From assembly GCA_025352845.1 (NCBI GenBank), contig JANXSC010000108.1, positions 1 to 10,444 of the forward strand: DNA of 10,444 nucleotides. The letters are read 5' to 3'. Below, in pieces: positions 7,635 through 10,444 of this stretch (position 1 is the first letter of the stretch; every line of letters starts with the position of its first letter). The DNA comes from Opitutaceae bacterium (lineage in GTDB: Bacteria; Verrucomicrobiota; Verrucomicrobiia; Opitutales; Opitutaceae). The notes beneath the pieces are model-generated. The model saw nothing but the letters and a program-made list of their open reading frames with translations. It had not been told where the DNA came from and did not search any database. The position numbers were made by a program, and so were the translations under genes.

Positions 7635-8114
7635 TCATGGCAGCTTCGCCAGCACTTTGGGAATCACTTCGAGCGCGAGAGATTCCCAGCCGGGCGCTGT
7701 GATCGCCAGTGGCCTAACTTCACGAACGCGCCGAATCGCCTCCGAAGCAGAAAGGCCTTCTTTCTTCGCGACAAAAACCGCGAGCAGCATGCCCGTGCGA
7801 TCTTTGCCGGCGTAGCAATGCACGAGGACACGCCGACCCCTCGAAACCTGCCCGGACAAAAAGGCGAAGGCCCGCGGCAAGGCTTCAACGCATTTCTCTT
7901 CCGATTCCTTCGTCGGCGGAACGTCGGTCGGCAGTGGCACCCAACTCACCTCCATTCCGGCCGCTTCGAATGCTGCAACATCAGATGGGTGCTCCGATAA
8001 ATTGATTACCGCATCGAAGCCACCGACGCGGAGCTCACTGAGCGACCAAGGCTCCAAATGTGGGCCAGCCCGGCCACCGATTGCATCACCGACAAGCCAG
8101 AACACGGATTTCAT
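7635..8114 (-). CDS. Dual-specificity-type protein phosphatase (cysteine-dependent)
   Basis: The product is a 159-residue soluble protein of the cysteine-based phosphatase superfamily. The P-loop HCYAGKDRTG (99-108) contains the nucleophile Cys100 and the phosphate-binding Arg106 in the CX5R spacing. Upstream, DAVINLSEHP (34-43) and VSWVPLPTDVPPT (56-68) match the conserved strands before the general-acid loop, with Asp64 as the likely acid. After the P-loop, a helix and a SASEAIRRVREVRP segment follow, as in small dual-specificity phosphatases. The substrate may be a phosphoprotein, phosphoinositide-like or nucleotide compound and cannot be told. ATG at 8112-8114 is used. No partner kinase is present; it sits alone among toxin-antitoxin genes and repeats, which suggests an acquired accessory gene. 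Confidence 0.88.
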   Translation of the reverse strand: MKSVFWLVGDAIGGRAGPHLEPWSLSELRVGGFDAVINLSEHPSDVAAFEAAGMEVSWVPLPTDVPPTKESEEKCVEALPRAFAFLSGQVSRGRRVLVHCYAGKDRTGMLLAVFVAKKEGLSASEAIRRVREVRPLAITAPGWESLALEVIPKVLAKLP

Positions 8115-8137
8115 CTTTTGCCGTCACCGAGGAGCCG

Positions 8138-8158
8138 CGTCGGGGTGCAGCCCCGACG
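8138..8158. repeat. REP-like hairpin
   Basis: CGTCGGGG-TGCAG-CCCCGACG is a perfect 8-bp stem with a 5-nt loop, 24 bp upstream of the phosphatase start and downstream of the minus-strand gene ending at 8228. It can serve as a terminator for that gene or be a stray REP unit; no T-run follows on the minus strand. Confidence 0.5.
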
Positions 8159-8189
8159 TTGGCTCAGGCGAGCGAGTCCTCAACTACGC

Positions 8190-8214
8190 TGCTCATTTCT
8201 AGTTGTTGGGCTTT
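8190..8214 (-). repeat. 25-nt repeated motif, copy B
   Basis: The segment begins TGCTCATT and contains GTTGGGC (8205-8211), 21 of 25 identical to 6913-6937. It lies 13 bp past the stop of the minus-strand gene 8228-8641. The adjacent CAACTA (8181-8186) and TAGTTG (8200-8205) can form a stem around it. Confidence 0.45.
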
Positions 8215-8227
8215 TTCACGCACAGCG

Positions 8228-8641
8228 TCAGCTCATCGGAACCCAAAACTTGCCGACAAGCTTCTTCGTCTGCTCATCGTAGACGTATGCTATGACCCGA
8301 TCGTCCACTGAACGCCCCCTCTGGTCGCGATCGGCGCTGAACATGAACACCAAGTGTCTGCCGTCCTTCGCGTCGTAAACGAGACCGAGGCGCGCCTGAC
8401 CTGCAGACATCGAACGAAAATCCGACAAGCATTCTTCTGCAATCTGACCGATGTCCCAACGCGCAAGGATGGGGCTACCCTTCCTGAACTCCGCGAAACC
8501 TTTTCCTACCACGTCCTGCTGATTCCACGTCGGAATTGGCGAACGCACAGGCGGCGCATGACGCGAAAGGAAAAGAACGGCGACAGCCAGTATCGTTCCG
8601 GTCGTGGCACCGGCGAGGAAAACAGCGATCTTAGATTTCAT
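8228..8641 (-). CDS. Hypothetical membrane-anchored or secreted protein
   Basis: The product has 137 residues. Its N-terminus has two lysines and then an uninterrupted hydrophobic, alanine-rich segment (about residues 5-25), which reads as an uncleaved anchor or a signal peptide. The rest is hydrophilic: a proline-rich linker (APPVRSPIPTW), then a compact C-terminal region with strands such as ARLGLVYDAKDGRHLVFMFSA and VIAYVYDEQTKKLVGKFWV, suggesting a small periplasmic beta-rich domain. ATG at 8639-8641 is chosen; a TTG four codons upstream is less likely. GTTGGGC ends 6 bp before the ATG (minus strand) and its complement lies 16 bp after the stop. No family was recognised. Base composition looks lower in GC than the housekeeping genes, consistent with acquisition. 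Confidence 0.65.
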   Translation of the reverse strand: MKSKIAVFLAGATTGTILAVAVLFLSRHAPPVRSPIPTWNQQDVVGKGFAEFRKGSPILARWDIGQIAEECLSDFRSMSAGQARLGLVYDAKDGRHLVFMFSADRDQRGRSVDDRVIAYVYDEQTKKLVGKFWVPMS

Positions 8642-8658
8642 GGTTTCGCCCAACAGTG

Positions 8659-8901
8659 TTACTCGCCCTTAACACGTTTCACCGCGGCTTTGCTCAGACG
8701 AAGGCAAGGTAAAGGTTTGCTTGTTTCGAGAGGCGGAATTTTTGGGTGCGACATGCCGAGGACTCGCGGGAGGGTTGTCTGCCGAATGTTGGCAGCAAGA
8801 TGCGCTAGCGAATCGGAGTCGAGTTGATTGAAGCCGCTGACTTGTGAGGAGTGGGACCGAAATCTGCCGTTGCGTCTTGAAAGTTGATTTGACGTCTTCA
8901 T
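8659..8901 (-). CDS. Possible small ORF (80 residues), doubtful
   Basis: The open frame starts with an ATG at 8899-8901 inside the large palindrome and ends 17 bp before the start of the membrane-anchored protein gene. Because of the palindrome's symmetry it has the same upstream AAGGGG as higB on the other strand. The translation is rich in Ser, Arg and Pro, has no recognisable domain, and its codon use is not host-like. It may equally be non-coding DNA between the palindrome and the next gene. If it is not a gene, 8642-8896 holds nothing else recognised. Confidence 0.2.
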   Translation of the reverse strand: MKTSNQLSRRNGRFRSHSSQVSGFNQLDSDSLAHLAANIRQTTLPRVLGMSHPKIPPLETSKPLPCLRLSKAAVKRVKGE

Positions 8902-8933
8902 GCGACCCCTTACTTAGTAAGGGGTCGCATGAA
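8897..8933. promoter_or_regulatory. 37-bp perfect palindrome over the higB start, candidate operator
   Basis: The 18-bp arms 8897-8914 and 8916-8933 are exact reverse complements around a single T at 8915. Each arm reads TTCATGCGACCCCTTACT toward the centre. The right arm contains the AAGGGG ribosome-binding-like sequence and the ATG of higB. It is well placed as the binding site for the HigA-type HTH antitoxin in autoregulation, or as an mRNA hairpin hiding the toxin start. The palindrome is certain; its role is inference. Confidence 0.6.
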
Positions 8934-9285
8934 ACTGACCTTCATCGAGCTGCCGCTGTTCACCCGCTTGGTGGCGGAGATAGCCGATGACTCGTATCTC
9001 AACCGACTCCAAAACGACCTTCTAAAGAACCCGGAAAAAGGCGACCTCATCCCCCGGCTCCACGGCCTGCGCAAAGTGCGCATGGCGATTCAGGGCAAGG
9101 GCCGGCAGGGCGGGGCCCGGGTCATCTACCTCCATCTGCCGCAGCAGCACACGGTCATTTTCTTCTACATCTACACCAAGGCCAAATCCGAAAACCTGAC
9201 GCCCGAGCAAGAGCGCCGGTTGCAGGGTGCGGTCGAAACCATCAAGCGAGAATTCAGACATGAAAACCAAAGCCATCGAATTTAA
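8929..9285 (+). CDS. higB: HigB/RelE-type toxin
   Basis: The product is a 118-residue toxin of the RelE/HigB group, which inactivates translation by ribosome-dependent mRNA cleavage. The family pattern is clear: YLNRLQNDLLKNPEKGDLIPRLHGLRKVRM (23-52), a GKGRQGGARVIYLHL strand (56-70), an IFFYIYTKAKSENLTPEQ segment (77-94), and a final helix that may contact the antitoxin. ATG at 8929 lies within the large palindrome, preceded by AAGGGG. Toxin comes before antitoxin, the usual higBA order, and the last 26 bp overlap the antitoxin start, so translation is coupled. It is the only plus-strand operon in the accessory stretch. Confidence 0.9.
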   Translation: MKLTFIELPLFTRLVAEIADDSYLNRLQNDLLKNPEKGDLIPRLHGLRKVRMAIQGKGRQGGARVIYLHLPQQHTVIFFYIYTKAKSENLTPEQERRLQGAVETIKREFRHENQSHRI

Positions 9286-9583
9286 CGCCGACGATCTCGT
9301 GGGCAGCGCGGAGTCGTTTGCCGAGCACTTGAAGGGTGGGCGCAAGCTCACCCTGCGCACCAAGACCGTGCCGTTGCCGCCGCGCGTGAAGCCGTTGAGC
9401 CCGGCGCAAGTGCGCGCGATTCGGAAGCAGCTCAACGTGAGTCAGCCGGTGTTTGCCGCTCTGATGAACATCCCGACAGTGACGGCGGCGAGTTGGGAGC
9501 GCGGCCGGCGGCAACCGACGGGTGCGGCGCTTCGGCTCCTCGACATCGCCCGGCGGCATCCCGAGGTGCTCGCTGCCGTTTAG
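9260..9583 (+). CDS. higA: HigA-type antitoxin, XRE-family HTH
   Basis: The product is a 107-residue antitoxin that neutralises the overlapping toxin and is expected to repress the operon. The N-terminal part (1-40) is variable and probably binds toxin. From about residue 46 a helix-turn-helix domain begins: LSPAQVRAIRKQLNVSQPVF, then AALMNIPTVTAASWERGRRQ with the recognition helix, then PTGAALRLLDIARRHPEVL, all typical of the XRE/HigA type. ATG at 9260 is preferred over an upstream in-frame ATG at 9227 because MKTKAIEF gives a normal N-terminus, and the short 26-bp overlap with higB is usual. The 37-bp palindrome upstream is a natural candidate operator. Confidence 0.9.
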   Translation: MKTKAIEFNADDLVGSAESFAEHLKGGRKLTLRTKTVPLPPRVKPLSPAQVRAIRKQLNVSQPVFAALMNIPTVTAASWERGRRQPTGAALRLLDIARRHPEVLAAV

Positions 9584-9611
9584 AGGCGAATTTTCGAGGT
9601 TTGTTCTAGAA

Positions 9612-9656
9612 CGGGCCGTTGGCCGGTTGATGAACCCGACCAGTGGCCGGGCCTAC
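9612..9656. repeat. REP-like hairpin with GTAG head
   Basis: Read on the minus strand, GTAG is followed by a long imperfect hairpin: a GC-rich left arm ending GGTCGGGTT, a CATC loop, then AACCGGCCAACGGCCCG. About 15 pairs form, including wobble pairs and one bulge. It fills the 88-bp gap between the convergent higA and dehydrogenase genes, where it may act as a terminator. Confidence 0.5.
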
Positions 9657-9671
9657 ATAGGGCCCAGCACC

Positions 9672-10444
9672 TCAATTTACCACATGCTGCGGCTTTCCGT
9701 CGAGAAACGCGCGCACGTTGGCGACGGCGGTGTCGAGCAGTCGGGCGCGGGCGGCGCGGGTGGCCCAGGCGTTGTGCGGGGTGATGAGGCAGTTTTTCGC
9801 GGTGAGCAGCGGATGATCGGCGGGCGGTGGCTCGGCGGAGAGCACGTCGAGCGCGGCGCCGGCGAGGCGCCCCGAATTCAGCGCGGCGGCGAGATCGGCG
9901 TCGACGATGAGCGGGCCCCGGCTCGTGTTCACGAGGAGCGCGGTGGGTTTCATCAGCGCGAGGCGCGCGGCGTTGACGAGTCCCTGCGTCTCGGGCGTGA
10001 GCGGGCAGTGGAGCGAGACGATGTCGGTGCGCCGGAAAAGTTCGTCGAGCGCGACGCGTTCCGCGCCCGGAGTTTCGCCGCGTGAGTGCGCGATGATTTT
10101 CAGGCCGAAGGCGCGGCCGAGTTCCGCCGTCGCGCGGCCGATGCGGCCCCAGCCGACGATGCCGAGCGTGAGCCCGTCGAGTTCCGTGAGCGGGTGATCC
10201 CAGTAGCACCAGTCGGCGCTGCGAGGCCAGCGGCCCTCGGCGACGGTGCGCGAGTGGTGGCCGGCGCGGTTCGAAAATTCGAGGATGAGCGCGAGCGTGT
10301 GCTGCGCGACGGAGCGCGTGCCGTAGGTGGGGACGTTGCAGACCGGAATGCCGCGCGCGCGGGCCGCGGCGGAATCGACGACGTTGTGCCCCGTGGCGGT
10401 CACGCCGATGTAGCGCAGCGCCGGGAGCTGCGCGAGCGTGTCGG
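9672..10444 (-). CDS. D-2-hydroxyacid dehydrogenase (glycerate dehydrogenase-like), C-terminal part
   Basis: This is an NAD(P)-dependent enzyme of the D-isomer 2-hydroxyacid dehydrogenase family, reducing a 2-keto acid such as hydroxypyruvate or glyoxylate to the D-hydroxy acid. The frame is open to the window edge, so about 60 N-terminal residues are missing and 257 are seen. Present are VTATGHNVVD and GIPVCNVPTYGTRSVAQHTLALIL, the Rossmann dinucleotide motif GIVGWGRIG, the HCPLTPET segment, the substrate-binding Arg in NTSRGPLI, the catalytic Glu region (LDVLSAEPPP) and the catalytic His in ITPHNAW. A serine sits two residues after HSR where the cofactor loop begins; NADH versus NADPH preference is not decidable by eye. 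The NVPTYGT stretch resembles glycerate dehydrogenases (HprA-like) more than phosphoglycerate dehydrogenase, and no ACT domain follows. Confidence 0.9.
   Translation of the reverse strand, partial: DTLAQLPALRYIGVTATGHNVVDSAAARARGIPVCNVPTYGTRSVAQHTLALILEFSNRAGHHSRTVAEGRWPRSADWCYWDHPLTELDGLTLGIVGWGRIGRATAELGRAFGLKIIAHSRGETPGAERVALDELFRRTDIVSLHCPLTPETQGLVNAARLALMKPTALLVNTSRGPLIVDADLAAALNSGRLAGAALDVLSAEPPPADHPLLTAKNCLITPHNAWATRAARARLLDTAVANVRAFLDGKPQHVVN

Overview
The window looks like a chromosomal segment of a high-GC, Gram-negative, outer-membrane bacterium, most likely a verrucomicrobium of the Opitutaceae type. This is inferred from gene content: a DUF1501 protein, a pectin-degradation isomerase, the remnant of a large TonB-dependent receptor, KDO synthesis, weak or absent Shine-Dalgarno sequences and many REP-like palindromes. 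No sequence search was possible.

Left part (1-3971). The C-terminal end of a DUF1501 protein (+) converges on kduI (-) across a head-to-head pair of REP-like palindromes. Upstream of kduI on the same strand lies a decayed TonB-dependent receptor: only its C-terminal barrel remains, broken by a frameshift near 1775. Next come a PfkB-family (adenosine-kinase-like) kinase and a DUF6941-like small protein, both on the minus strand and probably one operon. A small two-helix membrane protein points the other way.

Middle (3991-6799). A composite inverted repeat of about 250 bp, built of nested palindromes with perfect 13-bp ends, fills the gap before pyrG (CTP synthase, GTG start). pyrG is followed after 62 bp by kdsA (KDO-8-phosphate synthase, metal-dependent type). 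The two fit together: KdsA makes the KDO precursor and CTP is needed to activate KDO as CMP-KDO for lipid A/LPS assembly. The spacer between them can form two mutually exclusive hairpins.

Right part (6800-9583). This is an accessory stretch: a RelE/ParE toxin with its addiction-module antitoxin (-), a small dual-specificity-type phosphatase (-), an unrecognised single-pass membrane or secreted protein (-), and a HigBA-type toxin-antitoxin pair (+). The HigB start codon lies inside a 37-bp perfect palindrome. Short repeats surround these genes: a direct repeat flanking the first TA pair, a 25-nt motif present twice downstream of minus-strand genes, and inverted GTTGGGC/GCCCAAC motifs bracketing two gene units. 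They suggest acquisition as discrete units, possibly integron-cassette-like, but this is not proven.

Right end (9612-10444). Another REP-like hairpin with a GTAG head separates higA from a D-2-hydroxyacid dehydrogenase (-) that runs off the window. No rRNA, tRNA or CRISPR array was found.
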